Shown: positions 31,705 to 40,349 of the stretch, in pieces | Layout of the letters: every line of letters begins with the position of its first letter | Numbering within the stretch: position 1 is the stretch's first letter | From: Bacteroidales bacterium | GTDB lineage: Bacteria > Bacteroidota > Bacteroidia > Bacteroidales > WCHB1-69 | Assembly: GCA_017551725.1 (NCBI GenBank) | Contig: JAFZKY010000043.1 | Span: 1-40,925 of the forward strand | DNA length: 40,925 nt | Reading direction: 5' to 3' | Made by a program: the position numbers and the translations under genes | Notes under the pieces: generated by a model | Databases searched by the model: none | The model's input: the letters and a program-made list of their open reading frames with translations, nothing else | What the model was told of the DNA's origin: nothing

Positions 31705-33396
31705 ATGCTACAGTCCCTGAAAATTGAAAACTATGCGCTCATCCACGCCGTTGAGATTCATTTTGAGACGGGATTCGTGGTGATTACCGGCGAAACCGGG
31801 GCGGGAAAATCCATTCTCATCGGGGCTTTGGCACTGATTCTCGGCAACCGCGCCGACACGGACGTGCTGTACGACAAAAATCGCAAGTGCATCGTAGAGG
31901 GCGTCTTCCATCTGGATAATCCGGATATGAAAGCGTTTTTCGACCAAAATGATCTGGATTATCAGGAAACAACCATCATCCGACGGGAAATCAACGAGCA
32001 TGGCAAGTCGCGTGCCTTCATCAACGACACGCCCGTCAACCTCACCACGCTCAAAGCCCTGACCTCACAGCTTATTGACATACACTCGCAACATCAGAAT
32101 CTGCTGCTGCAGGATTCCGGTTTCCAGATGGACATCATTGACCAATATGCCCAAACCCAATCCCTGCTGGCATCCTACAAATCATCCCTCTCGGAGTTGA
32201 AAAACACGATTCTGGAGGAAAAGCACCTCAAGGAAGCCTGTTCGCAAGCGGCATTGGAACATGATTTCCACACATTTACCATTCAGGAGATCGAAAACGC
32301 CCAGTTGCAGTCCGACGAACAGGAACTGTTGGAACAGAATCTGAACACTCTCACACACGCCGGCGACATCAAGGCCCACCTGTTCCAGGCCGCCCAACTG
32401 CTGTCAGAACAGGACAACGACAATATTTTACTGAAACTGAAAGAGATACTGCACGAGTGTCGCGCTTTGTCCGACATCGGGCCGGAGTATCGCGAGCTGT
32501 GCGACCGGCTGGATAGTACCCAGTCGGAATTGCAGGACATCGCCTACGAGATTTCCCGGAGATACGAATCCGTGGATGTGAATCCGCAGGAGATGGAACG
32601 GGTGCAGGAACGCCTGGACCTCATCTACACGCTGGAGCACAAATACCAGGTGGACAACATCCAAGGATTGTTGGACATCTTAAGCAAATTGCAGCAAGAG
32701 AGCGAGACTTATCAAGACAATCGGGAGCAACTGGAAAAGTTGGCTGAACAGATTGAGCATTTGCGTCGCGCCACGTTCGACCTGGCCCGTCAGCTTTCGG
32801 AGCGGCGTAAACGAGTGCTAAAGCAGCTGAGCGCGGACGTGGAGGCACGGCTCGTGCGGCTGGGAATGTCGGATGCGAAATTCGAGATTCTGCTGACCGC
32901 CGGCGATGAACTGCTGGTAAACGGCGTTGACCGCGTGGAATACCGATTCTCCGCCAACCGAGGCAGTGCGCCTGCGGACCTTGGCAAGGTGGCCTCCGGC
33001 GGTGAACTCTCGCGCGTGATGCTGGCGTTGAAGTCCATCATCACCGACAGCCGCCTCCTGCCGACGGTCATCTTCGACGAAATCGATACGGGCATCTCGG
33101 GCGAGACCGCCAACCGTGTCGGCGAGGTGATGCGCCTGCTGGCCGACAACCACCAGGTGGTCACCATCACGCACCTGCCGCAGATCGCGGTGCGCGGAAA
33201 CCAGCATCTGCTTGTTTACAAGGAGAACACGGAAAATCAAACCATCACAAATATCCGAAAACTGGATGACGAAGCCCGCGTGCGGGTAGTGGCCGGCATG
33301 TTGAGCGGCAACGAGCAGTCGGAAGCCGCCCTGACCACAGCGCGGGAAATGCTTCATAATACCATCACCCAAACCCTTAATGCCACGACATTATGA
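31705..33396 (+). CDS. recN: DNA repair protein RecN
   Basis: SMC-like ATPase acting in double-strand-break repair and recombination. 563 residues, normal length. Begins MLQSLKIENYALIHAVEIHF; Walker A is GETGAGKS (29-36). The middle is a long coiled-coil-forming helical region (~150-380). The C-terminal half-head carries the ABC signature ASGGELSRVMLALK, Walker B TVIFDEIDTGISGE and the H-loop region VVTITHLPQIA. Its TGA overlaps the ATG of the next gene (ATGA, 33393-33396), implying translational coupling to a small barrel protein. Confidence 0.97.
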   Translation: MLQSLKIENYALIHAVEIHFETGFVVITGETGAGKSILIGALALILGNRADTDVLYDKNRKCIVEGVFHLDNPDMKAFFDQNDLDYQETTIIRREINEHGKSRAFINDTPVNLTTLKALTSQLIDIHSQHQNLLLQDSGFQMDIIDQYAQTQSLLASYKSSLSELKNTILEEKHLKEACSQAALEHDFHTFTIQEIENAQLQSDEQELLEQNLNTLTHAGDIKAHLFQAAQLLSEQDNDNILLKLKEILHECRALSDIGPEYRELCDRLDSTQSELQDIAYEISRRYESVDVNPQEMERVQERLDLIYTLEHKYQVDNIQGLLDILSKLQQESETYQDNREQLEKLAEQIEHLRRATFDLARQLSERRKRVLKQLSADVEARLVRLGMSDAKFEILLTAGDELLVNGVDRVEYRFSANRGSAPADLGKVASGGELSRVMLALKSIITDSRLLPTVIFDEIDTGISGETANRVGEVMRLLADNHQVVTITHLPQIAVRGNQHLLVYKENTENQTITNIRKLDDEARVRVVAGMLSGNEQSEAALTTAREMLHNTITQTLNATTL

Positions 33397-34040
33397 AACG
33401 TATCGTATTGATTATTTGTTTGTTCAGTATAATGCTGCCCATCGCTAACGCGCAGCACCGGAAAGACCGTCAGGAGAAAAGATTCGTCTTTATGAGTTCC
33501 ATCGGTTTTGCCAGTGGGGCCGGCTCGATAAAGCTGCCCGACTACACGCGTACCATTGAGGACTGGAAGGTGGTGGTCAATAAGAACACGAATGTTATGA
33601 TACACCAATTTATTGGTTATCAGTTTAATAATAACTTCCAACTGGGTATCGGGGCGGGCATTGACATCTGGAAGCGCACGGCCTTTATCCCGATGTATTT
33701 GGGCATGAATGTCATCATGTTGGACAAGCGCGTGGCACCGCTGTTTTCCCTGAATCTCGGTTATAGTTTCAAATGGTATATGCAGGCCACGCCGGAAGCG
33801 GTGACCCATGTCATCCACGGAGCCGACCCGGGTCCGATGGGCGAGGCAGGCCTCGGTCTGCGCATACGCTTCAACGGACGCTTGGCCATCATGTTCACGG
33901 CATTGTACAAAGCCCAGATGACCTCCATCCGTTACACTTCCAATCCGGCCAATATGGACCACGCCTCCATCTTGACGGACGACATCAAGAAAAACCAACT
34001 GTATCATTTCGCCGGTGTACGCATCGGTCTTTTATACTAA
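33393..34040 (+). CDS. Small outer-membrane beta-barrel protein
   Basis: 215 residues with the signal peptide MKRIVLIICLFSIMLPIANAQ. The mature part has alternating amphipathic strands and turns (FVFMSSIGFASGAGSIKLP, MIHQFIGYQFNNNFQLGIGAGIDIW, APLFSLNLGYSFKWYM) and ends FAGVRIGLLY, typical of an 8-stranded porin-like barrel. No specific function recognised. It overlaps the recN stop by four bases and precedes xseB by 6 bp. Confidence 0.75.
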   Translation: MKRIVLIICLFSIMLPIANAQHRKDRQEKRFVFMSSIGFASGAGSIKLPDYTRTIEDWKVVVNKNTNVMIHQFIGYQFNNNFQLGIGAGIDIWKRTAFIPMYLGMNVIMLDKRVAPLFSLNLGYSFKWYMQATPEAVTHVIHGADPGPMGEAGLGLRIRFNGRLAIMFTALYKAQMTSIRYTSNPANMDHASILTDDIKKNQLYHFAGVRIGLLY

Positions 34041-34046
34041 AAACCA

Positions 34047-34241
34047 ATGAAAGAAGAACTTACTTACACGGAAGCCTTTGAGCAACTGCAGACCATCGTC
34101 ACCCAGATGGAGAATGCCGACATCAGCGTGGACGACCTTTCCGAAAACATCAAGAAGGCCTCCAAGTTGATCAAGATATGTCGCGACAAGCTCACCAAAA
34201 CCGAGGAGGAAGTGAATAAAACCATAGCCGAACTTTCGTAG
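34047..34241 (+). CDS. xseB: Exodeoxyribonuclease VII small subunit
   Basis: 64 residues. Family features are YTEAFEQLQTIVTQMENADISVDDLSENIKKASKLIKICRDKL (split here only by reading: TYTEAFEQL, LQTIVTQMENADIS, DDLSENIKKA) and the helical hairpin ending AELS. It associates with XseA to degrade single-stranded DNA. The large subunit gene xseA is not in this window. It lies 1 bp from the next ATG. Confidence 0.9.
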   Translation: MKEELTYTEAFEQLQTIVTQMENADISVDDLSENIKKASKLIKICRDKLTKTEEEVNKTIAELS

Positions 34242-34242
34242 C

Positions 34243-34893
34243 ATGTCCACTTTCGACCTGATAGCCCAAGATATTGAGGAATACTGCGAGGCGCACACCA
34301 CCCCGGAGGATGCTTTGTTGTACCGTCTGAACCGCCAGACACACCTGCAGACCATCAACCCGAGGATGTGCTCTGGGCAGTTGCAAGGACAGTTCCTTAC
34401 GCTGTTGTCGAAGATGATGCGTCCGAAATTCATCTTGGAGATCGGCACATTCACGGGCTATTCGGCTATCTGCCTGGCATCCGGGCTCGCTGACGGCGGC
34501 GTGTTGCACACCATCGAGTCGAATCCCGAATACGAGGACCGCATACGGGAGTACGTGGCGCAGTCTCCGGTTGCCGACCGCATCGTGCTGCATATCGGGG
34601 ATGCCAAAGAGGTGATCCCCACGCTGGAGCCTGTATGGGATCTGGTATTCATTGATGCGGAAAAAGAAGATTACCGCTTTTATTACGACTGTGTGCTCCC
34701 ACACGTCCGGCAGGGCGGTTTCATCTTGGCTGACAATGTGTTGTGGAATGGGAAAGTAACCCAAGAGCTGTCGCATCACGACCGCGACACGCAGGCCATC
34801 ATGGATTTCAACGACTATGTTCAGCAGGATGACCGCGTCCGCAACATGTTGCTGCCCTTCCGCGACGGAATTATGATGATTGAAAAACGATAA
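34243..34893 (+). CDS. SAM-dependent O-methyltransferase (PF01596, COMT/TrmR-like)
   Basis: 216 residues. Class I methyltransferase of the caffeoyl-CoA/catechol O-methyltransferase group: helical cap, then FILEIGTFTGYSAICLASGL (SAM loop), HTIESNPEYED (acidic residue at the end of strand 2), DLVFIDAEKEDYRFYYD (metal-binding Asp, DAxK-type) and GGFILADNVLWNGKV. The ADN(V/T)LW motif and lone-operon context next to trmD suggest a tRNA 5-hydroxyuridine methyltransferase (TrmR-like), which is an inference. Start at 34243 is tightly packed behind xseB. Confidence 0.85.
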   Translation: MSTFDLIAQDIEEYCEAHTTPEDALLYRLNRQTHLQTINPRMCSGQLQGQFLTLLSKMMRPKFILEIGTFTGYSAICLASGLADGGVLHTIESNPEYEDRIREYVAQSPVADRIVLHIGDAKEVIPTLEPVWDLVFIDAEKEDYRFYYDCVLPHVRQGGFILADNVLWNGKVTQELSHHDRDTQAIMDFNDYVQQDDRVRNMLLPFRDGIMMIEKR

Positions 34894-34895
34894 CC

Positions 34896-35573
34896 ATGCG
34901 CATAGATATACTCACCCTGTTTCCAGACATGTTCACCGGCGTTTTCGGCAATTCGATCCTGAAACGTGCCGTGGACAAGCAGTTGCTGGAGTTGCACACG
35001 CACAACATCCGCGACTGGACCACCGACAAGCACCACAAGGCCGACGATTATCCATTTGGCGGGGGTGCGGGTATGGTCATGATGATTGAGCCCATCGCCC
35101 GCTGTATCGAGGAGCTTCAGAGCGAGCGCACGTATGACGCCATCTACTTGATGGCTCCCGACGGCACGCCCTTCAACCAGCACAAGGCCAACCAGATGTC
35201 GATGCTGAACAACATCATGCTCCTGTGCGGGCATTACAAGGGTGTGGACGAGCGCGTGCGTGAACTGTTTGTCACGGAGGACATCAGCATTGGCGACTAT
35301 GTGCTCTCCGGCGGCGAGATTGCGGCCATGGCCATTACCGACGCGCTGGCCCGCATCATCCCCGGGGTCATCAACGACGGCACGTCGGCCCTCTCCGACT
35401 CCTTCCAGGACGACCTGCTCTCGGCGCCAGTCTATACCCGTCCGGCGGACTTCCGCGGGCACCGCGTGCCCGACGTGCTGCTCTCCGGCAACGACAAGCT
35501 CATCGCCGAATGGAAGATGGAGCAGCAAATGCAGCGAACCAAAGACCGAAGACCTGATCTGTTGAACAAATGA
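34896..35573 (+). CDS. trmD: tRNA (guanine-N1-)-methyltransferase
   Basis: Methylates G37 of several tRNAs using SAM and so prevents frameshifting. 225 residues. SPOUT trefoil-knot enzyme with MRIDILTLFPDMF at the start, DDYPFGGGAGMVM (53-63), the knot motifs LLCGHYKGVDERV (109-121), IGDYVLSGGE (132-141), and the catalytic/C-terminal segment YTRPADFRGHRVPDVLLSG. Slightly shorter than the E. coli enzyme but complete. Its stop overlaps the next ATG (ATGA, 35570-35573). Confidence 0.97.
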   Translation: MRIDILTLFPDMFTGVFGNSILKRAVDKQLLELHTHNIRDWTTDKHHKADDYPFGGGAGMVMMIEPIARCIEELQSERTYDAIYLMAPDGTPFNQHKANQMSMLNNIMLLCGHYKGVDERVRELFVTEDISIGDYVLSGGEIAAMAITDALARIIPGVINDGTSALSDSFQDDLLSAPVYTRPADFRGHRVPDVLLSGNDKLIAEWKMEQQMQRTKDRRPDLLNK

Positions 35574-36859
35574 GAAAGTTTTTACAGGATATTTTCACGA
35601 AAAACGGACATTTCAATGTCTTTTACGCGCTGCTCCTGCTGGCGGCGGTCACCTTGCCGATGACCACCTACCTCATGCTGCCTATCGCCATCCTGATGCT
35701 TCTCAACGTTGTCATCGAATGGAACTGGCGGCAGAAATGGCAGAATGTACGGCATCACAAGGCCATCCCGTCGTTTTTTATCTTCCTCTCCCTGTATCTG
35801 ATTCCGTTTATCGGCCTGATATTGTCCTTCAACAAAGGCCGGGCCATGAGTTGCTTCGACTGCTATCTCTGGTTCCTGGTGGCTCCCATCTGCCTGACCT
35901 ACGACCCGGAATTGTTCTCCAACAGGCGTATTCGTATTGTCCTCAAATACTTTGCCTTCTCCACGGTTTTGCACGCCTGCATCCTGTTGGGTACCGCCAC
36001 GTACCGGCTGTTGAAAACGGGCGACACCGGCGCGTTCTACTACATGAAGCTCTCATTCCTGCGTCATCCCTCCTACGTGGCCATGTATTGCACCTTCACG
36101 TTTTTCCTGTTGCTCTATTTTATACATCATTATAAAAAAATCCTCTCCCTGCCCAGTGTGATAGCCATCATTTTGTCGCTCATCATACTGCTCACTGTGA
36201 TTGTTCTACTGCAATCCAAAGCCGGATTGATCGTGTTTGCCATACTGACGGTCACATGGTTCGTGTATTTTATTTGCCATGTGCAGCACAAGCTGGTATG
36301 GGGAGCTCTGTTTTTGGCACTTACTGTCGGACTGGGGTTCTTGGTCTTTCGCACGGATGTGCTGCCGGTCAATCGTTTGCAGGAAACCATCACGCAGGTG
36401 CAGCATCATAAGGTGAAGCCTTACGGTCATGGCAGCAGCGAGATCCGGCTTACCGTGTGGAAGTCCACCCTTGAGATTATCAAGAAGAACCTGCCATGGG
36501 GGGTGGGCACGGGCGACGCCACGGACGAGCTTAGCCTGAACGCCATCCACAAGAACTACACCAACCTCATCGGCCATAAATTCAACGCGCACAACCAATA
36601 TCTCCAGACCTTGCTCACGGTCGGCATTCCCGGGTTGATTATCCTGCTTACCTACTGTTTTTATCCGTTGTATTTTTCTATACGGAAAAAAGACATGCTG
36701 TATCTTTCATTTGCGGTGATTCTGATTTTCAATCTGTTGGTGGAATCGATGTTCGAGATTCGCGCGGGCGTGCAGTTCTTCGCCATCATCAATGTTCTGT
36801 TATGGCTCCTTTCGGTAAAAAAGAACCCGTTGACTGAACATAATACGGATGTTCATTGA
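35570..36859 (+). CDS. O-antigen ligase / polymerase family membrane protein (Wzy_C)
   Basis: 429 residues with ten or more hydrophobic helices (for example ~18-50, ~63-85, ~120-140, ~185-230, ~350-385 and ~395-412) and a periplasmic loop. The loop is between about 265 and 340 and has the family pattern SSEIRLTVWKSTLEIIKKN, PWGVGTGDA and KFNAHNQYLQTLLTVGIPGL; the Arg and the HNxYLQ motif are typical of O-antigen ligases and Wzy polymerases. It likely ligates or polymerises lipid-linked glycan at the outer face of the inner membrane. Translationally coupled to trmD by a four-base overlap. Confidence 0.85.
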   Translation: MRKFLQDIFTKNGHFNVFYALLLLAAVTLPMTTYLMLPIAILMLLNVVIEWNWRQKWQNVRHHKAIPSFFIFLSLYLIPFIGLILSFNKGRAMSCFDCYLWFLVAPICLTYDPELFSNRRIRIVLKYFAFSTVLHACILLGTATYRLLKTGDTGAFYYMKLSFLRHPSYVAMYCTFTFFLLLYFIHHYKKILSLPSVIAIILSLIILLTVIVLLQSKAGLIVFAILTVTWFVYFICHVQHKLVWGALFLALTVGLGFLVFRTDVLPVNRLQETITQVQHHKVKPYGHGSSEIRLTVWKSTLEIIKKNLPWGVGTGDATDELSLNAIHKNYTNLIGHKFNAHNQYLQTLLTVGIPGLIILLTYCFYPLYFSIRKKDMLYLSFAVILIFNLLVESMFEIRAGVQFFAIINVLLWLLSVKKNPLTEHNTDVH

Positions 36860-36909
36860 CGTGTGATGCCAAAATCGGTGTTTCACGGATTCTCTAATTG
36901 TTTTTTTTG

Positions 36910-36917
36910 TACTTTTG
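36910..36917 (+). promoter_or_regulatory. -7 box for the GT2 gene
   Basis: TACTTTTG matches TAnnTTTG, 23 bp before the GT2 ATG. It follows a run of T at 36900-36909. It suggests the two-gene glycan unit has its own promoter. Confidence 0.7.
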
Positions 36918-36940
36918 CATTTTAATAGCAAGAAAAAAAC

Positions 36941-37888
36941 ATGCAAAAGCCCATTTACTCCATTATCGTGTCTGTTTATAACGAGGAGGCTGTCTTGGAG
37001 CGTTTCCATCGGGAGCTTTCGGACGTGTTAGCCACGATGGATGCGGATTTCGAGTTGCTTTTTGTCAACGACGGCAGCACCGACAACAGTCGTCGGGTGC
37101 TTCGGGAGCTGATGGCTGCGGATGGTCGTGTGCGGGTCATCCACTTCTCCCGCAACTTTGGCCATGAGGCCGCCATGCTCGCCGGCCTTGACCACTGCCA
37201 GGGGGAGGCTGCCGTGTGCATGGACAGCGACTTGCAGCATCCGCCAGTGTTGTTGCCCCAAATGTTTTCGCAATACCGCAACGGCAAGGATGTGATCACC
37301 ATGATGCGCACCGACCGTGCCGATGGCGGTTTTGTCAAACGGGTTACATCCGGCCTTTTTTACCGCATGATCAACAAGATGTCGGACACACAGCTGCAAC
37401 CGGGTGCCTCCGACTTTTTCCTGTTGTCCCGCAAAGTCATCGATGTGTTGAAGACGGATTACCGCGAACGCACGCGTTTTCTCCGAGGTATCATCCAGAA
37501 TATTGGTTTTGAGCATGGTTCCATCCAGTATGAGGCTCCCTCCCGCGTGGCCGGCAACAGCAAATACTCTTTCTGGAAACTCCTCAAACTCTCCTTCTCC
37601 GCCATCGCTTCTTTTTCCAAAACACCGCTGAAAATCGGTATCTATTCAGGTTTGATATTCGTGATTCTGAGCATTATCCTGATTATCTATTCCTTAATCA
37701 TGTGGATTGTGGACACTCCTGTTTCCGGATATACCACTCTCATCATCTTCCTCAGTGCTTTTGCGGGTATCCAGCTCTTTGTTATCGGGGCCATCGGCTA
37801 CTATATCGGTTTCATTTTTGATGAGGTGAAACAGCGCCCTTTGTACATCATCCAAAGCATTGAACAAGAGCGATCTGATGACAAATAA
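36941..37888 (+). CDS. Family 2 glycosyltransferase, polyprenyl-phosphate type (DPM1/GtrB/ArnC-like)
   Basis: 315 residues. N-terminal GT-A domain: YSIIVSVYNEEAVLERFH, ELLFVNDGSTDNS, the Asp-rich site CMDSDLQHPP and the GASDFFLLSRKV acceptor-side motif, then RTRFLRGI. Two C-terminal membrane helices (~232-255 and ~265-292) anchor it in the inner membrane. Proteins of this layout usually transfer a sugar from a nucleotide donor to undecaprenyl phosphate, supplying a lipid-linked sugar to GT-C enzymes in the periplasm. The next gene, overlapping its 3' end, encodes a polytopic membrane protein that could be such a partner. Confidence 0.9.
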   Translation: MQKPIYSIIVSVYNEEAVLERFHRELSDVLATMDADFELLFVNDGSTDNSRRVLRELMAADGRVRVIHFSRNFGHEAAMLAGLDHCQGEAAVCMDSDLQHPPVLLPQMFSQYRNGKDVITMMRTDRADGGFVKRVTSGLFYRMINKMSDTQLQPGASDFFLLSRKVIDVLKTDYRERTRFLRGIIQNIGFEHGSIQYEAPSRVAGNSKYSFWKLLKLSFSAIASFSKTPLKIGIYSGLIFVILSIILIIYSLIMWIVDTPVSGYTTLIIFLSAFAGIQLFVIGAIGYYIGFIFDEVKQRPLYIIQSIEQERSDDK

Positions 37889-40187
37889 GCCGCGTAGTTG
37901 TCTTCTTAGCCATGCTAAAACGGCAGAGTTTGTCGGTGCTGTCCTGACCTTGGCCGCCACCCTGATTGTATTCCGTCTGTTTTTCGGGCCGGGCATGTTG
38001 TCCAATGCCGGTCGCAACGTCTTCTCGATGCGTTCAGAGGATATGCTCAAGGATATTTATACCACCACCTATCATACTAAATACGACCAAAGTGTCGCTC
38101 ATTGCACCGCCATGGCTTATCCGTATGGTGAGCATTATACCTATACAGGTCTGCAAATATTGGTTTCCGCGCCCTTGCAACTGTTGCAGAAAATGGGTGT
38201 GCATGATGCCTGGAAGGCCTGTCTGCCGCTCATCAATTTCTATGTCATTCTTTCTATTTTGCTGTGCTCTTTGTTCTTATATCTGTTGTTCCTTGAGCTG
38301 AAACTGCCTCCGATACCCGCGCTGTTCGGTGCCGTTTTTGTCACTTTCCTTATGCCCCAGTTGATGCGTTTGGGCGGGCATCTTACCTTGTCATACCTGT
38401 GTGTCATCCCCATGGCCTTGTATTTCATTGCCCGGCTGCACGCCACCCACCATTGGAAATGGTCTGTGTTATATGGTGTTCTGCTGCTTTTCAGCGCTTT
38501 GTCACATCCGTATTATATGGCCTTTATGGCGGACATCTCCGTAATATACATGGCCTATTTGCTGTTCACGCATAAAAAGAACCAGTGGCGGATTCCGCAG
38601 TTGGTTTTGCATTTCTTTATACAATTCATCTTGCCCGTAGCCGTTTTTTTTCTCCTCTCCTCCATTGGCGATTCAACCGTGGACAGAACGTCCGTTGCCG
38701 ATGGGATGTTCTACTACAGGGGATGTCTGTATGGGCTCTTGCTGCCATTCCATAGGCTTTTCATGATCGCCCCTCTTCGGAACATGGGTTTCATGCCACC
38801 CGAATGGGAAACCTGTTGCTATGTGGGTGTTGTGGCTCTTATCGCTTTGTTGGTCTGGGTGTTGCGTATTCTTTGGGGTTTGATTCATCTCCGTGTGACG
38901 CATCTTTTCCGTCCCACCGACAATTCCTTGCTCAATGTGTTCCTCTGGGCTTCCGTTCTGCTGTTTTTGCTGGCTTCTGTGCTGCCGATTATCACGATGA
39001 AGCATCCGGACATTCTCAACCATTTGTCGGTGTTGGCTCAACTGCGCGCCATGGGACGACTGTTGTGGCTGCCGTTCGTGACACTCAATGTGTTAGCGGT
39101 TTATTGGGTGTGGCAATGGATTTCAAGTTTCCGGAAAACAGGGTACAAGGTTGTGGTTCTCCTGTTGGTGTGTATGGCCTACAGTTATGAAATATATGCC
39201 TATTCCTTGCTGGCCACCCATTCGGAACCGTACCCTCAATGGACCGATTATGACAATAAATTGCCGGATAATCAATGGGTGTCAAAAATCAACACAGAGG
39301 ATTACCAAGCTGTTCTTTCGTTGCCTGTCTTTCATGTGGGCTCCGAGCATTACACCCTGCTTGCGCAGGATGATGCATTTAAGATCAATACGTATGTCTC
39401 CTTCAAAACGGGGCTTCCTCTGATTTGTGGTTATGGCTCACGAAGTTCTATTTCAAGATCTTACAATTGCATTGAGCTTTCTTGGGAGCCGTGGAAGGAT
39501 TACAACATCCTGCAGGATCTTCCCGATGAACGTCCGTTGCTTGTTGTCTCAATGTTGGACCAGAATCGGTTGAACCTGAATGAAAAACGGATTTTGAGCT
39601 ATGCGGATTCCCTTTTCTCCACGGATAGATTCTCGCTTTATCGCCTTCCGGTATCCCAACTGCATCAACTTTGCCAAGATTATCAGGCGGAAAGAAAACG
39701 GTTGTATTACAATGGTTTAAATGAGCATTCAGACTATTATATCCAATCTTGGGATGAGAGGAAAAATGGCTTGCTGGCGGCAAAGTGCAATCGTCCCGTT
39801 TGTCTGTATGATGACACCATCGACCATACTTGGGGTGACAGTATATGTGTTTCCTTTTGGATAACGAATTACCTTCAGGATATGATGGGTCGTAATCTCA
39901 TCTCCATATCGGCTGTTTCGGGCAATGGCGCCGTGACGAACTTGGCGTGGAATCCGATAGGTTCTTTTGTCACCGCCATCGATGGGGAAGCGGGTTTGAT
40001 TTCCATACCGGTATGTGTTCCGGACAGTACGGTGCGGATGTGCATTGTGGCCGGCAACCATAACCTGCCCACGCGGCAGGTCTTCTACGACCGCCTGCTC
40101 ATCGCCCCGCAGGGCAAGAACGTGGCCCTGCCGTGTGTTCAACAAGGTGATACCATCAAGTTGCTGAACAACATACCGTTGAGGTGA
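37878..40187 (+). CDS. Large polytopic membrane protein, probable GT-C-type glycosyltransferase
   Basis: About 769 residues from ATG 37878, which overlaps the end of the GT2 gene; a TTG at 37860 is less likely. About 12 membrane helices in the first ~440 residues, followed by a ~320-residue soluble, probably periplasmic, beta-rich domain. An early loop reads MRSEDMLKDIYTTTYHTKYD, then AMAYPYGEHYTYTGLQ. A similar acidic-plus-PYGE loop occurs in a widespread Bacteroidota membrane family. The topology and the coupling to a polyprenyl-phosphate GT2 suggest a GT-C enzyme decorating surface glycan. No exact family name can be given. Confidence 0.65.
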   Translation: MTNKPRSCLLSHAKTAEFVGAVLTLAATLIVFRLFFGPGMLSNAGRNVFSMRSEDMLKDIYTTTYHTKYDQSVAHCTAMAYPYGEHYTYTGLQILVSAPLQLLQKMGVHDAWKACLPLINFYVILSILLCSLFLYLLFLELKLPPIPALFGAVFVTFLMPQLMRLGGHLTLSYLCVIPMALYFIARLHATHHWKWSVLYGVLLLFSALSHPYYMAFMADISVIYMAYLLFTHKKNQWRIPQLVLHFFIQFILPVAVFFLLSSIGDSTVDRTSVADGMFYYRGCLYGLLLPFHRLFMIAPLRNMGFMPPEWETCCYVGVVALIALLVWVLRILWGLIHLRVTHLFRPTDNSLLNVFLWASVLLFLLASVLPIITMKHPDILNHLSVLAQLRAMGRLLWLPFVTLNVLAVYWVWQWISSFRKTGYKVVVLLLVCMAYSYEIYAYSLLATHSEPYPQWTDYDNKLPDNQWVSKINTEDYQAVLSLPVFHVGSEHYTLLAQDDAFKINTYVSFKTGLPLICGYGSRSSISRSYNCIELSWEPWKDYNILQDLPDERPLLVVSMLDQNRLNLNEKRILSYADSLFSTDRFSLYRLPVSQLHQLCQDYQAERKRLYYNGLNEHSDYYIQSWDERKNGLLAAKCNRPVCLYDDTIDHTWGDSICVSFWITNYLQDMMGRNLISISAVSGNGAVTNLAWNPIGSFVTAIDGEAGLISIPVCVPDSTVRMCIVAGNHNLPTRQVFYDRLLIAPQGKNVALPCVQQGDTIKLLNNIPLR

Positions 40188-40349
40188 TCAGTAACGACCA
40201 ATTCCCAACACTTAATAATGCCTGAGCTCATCCTGCCCGAAATGGAAAACGGAGACTCTGATGTTGTGCTCGTCCCCGTCCAGCAAGAACCATGGATTTC
40301 GGATAGGGTGGGTGGCGTTGCGCAGTGGAAGCACTATCCGCTAGAATTC

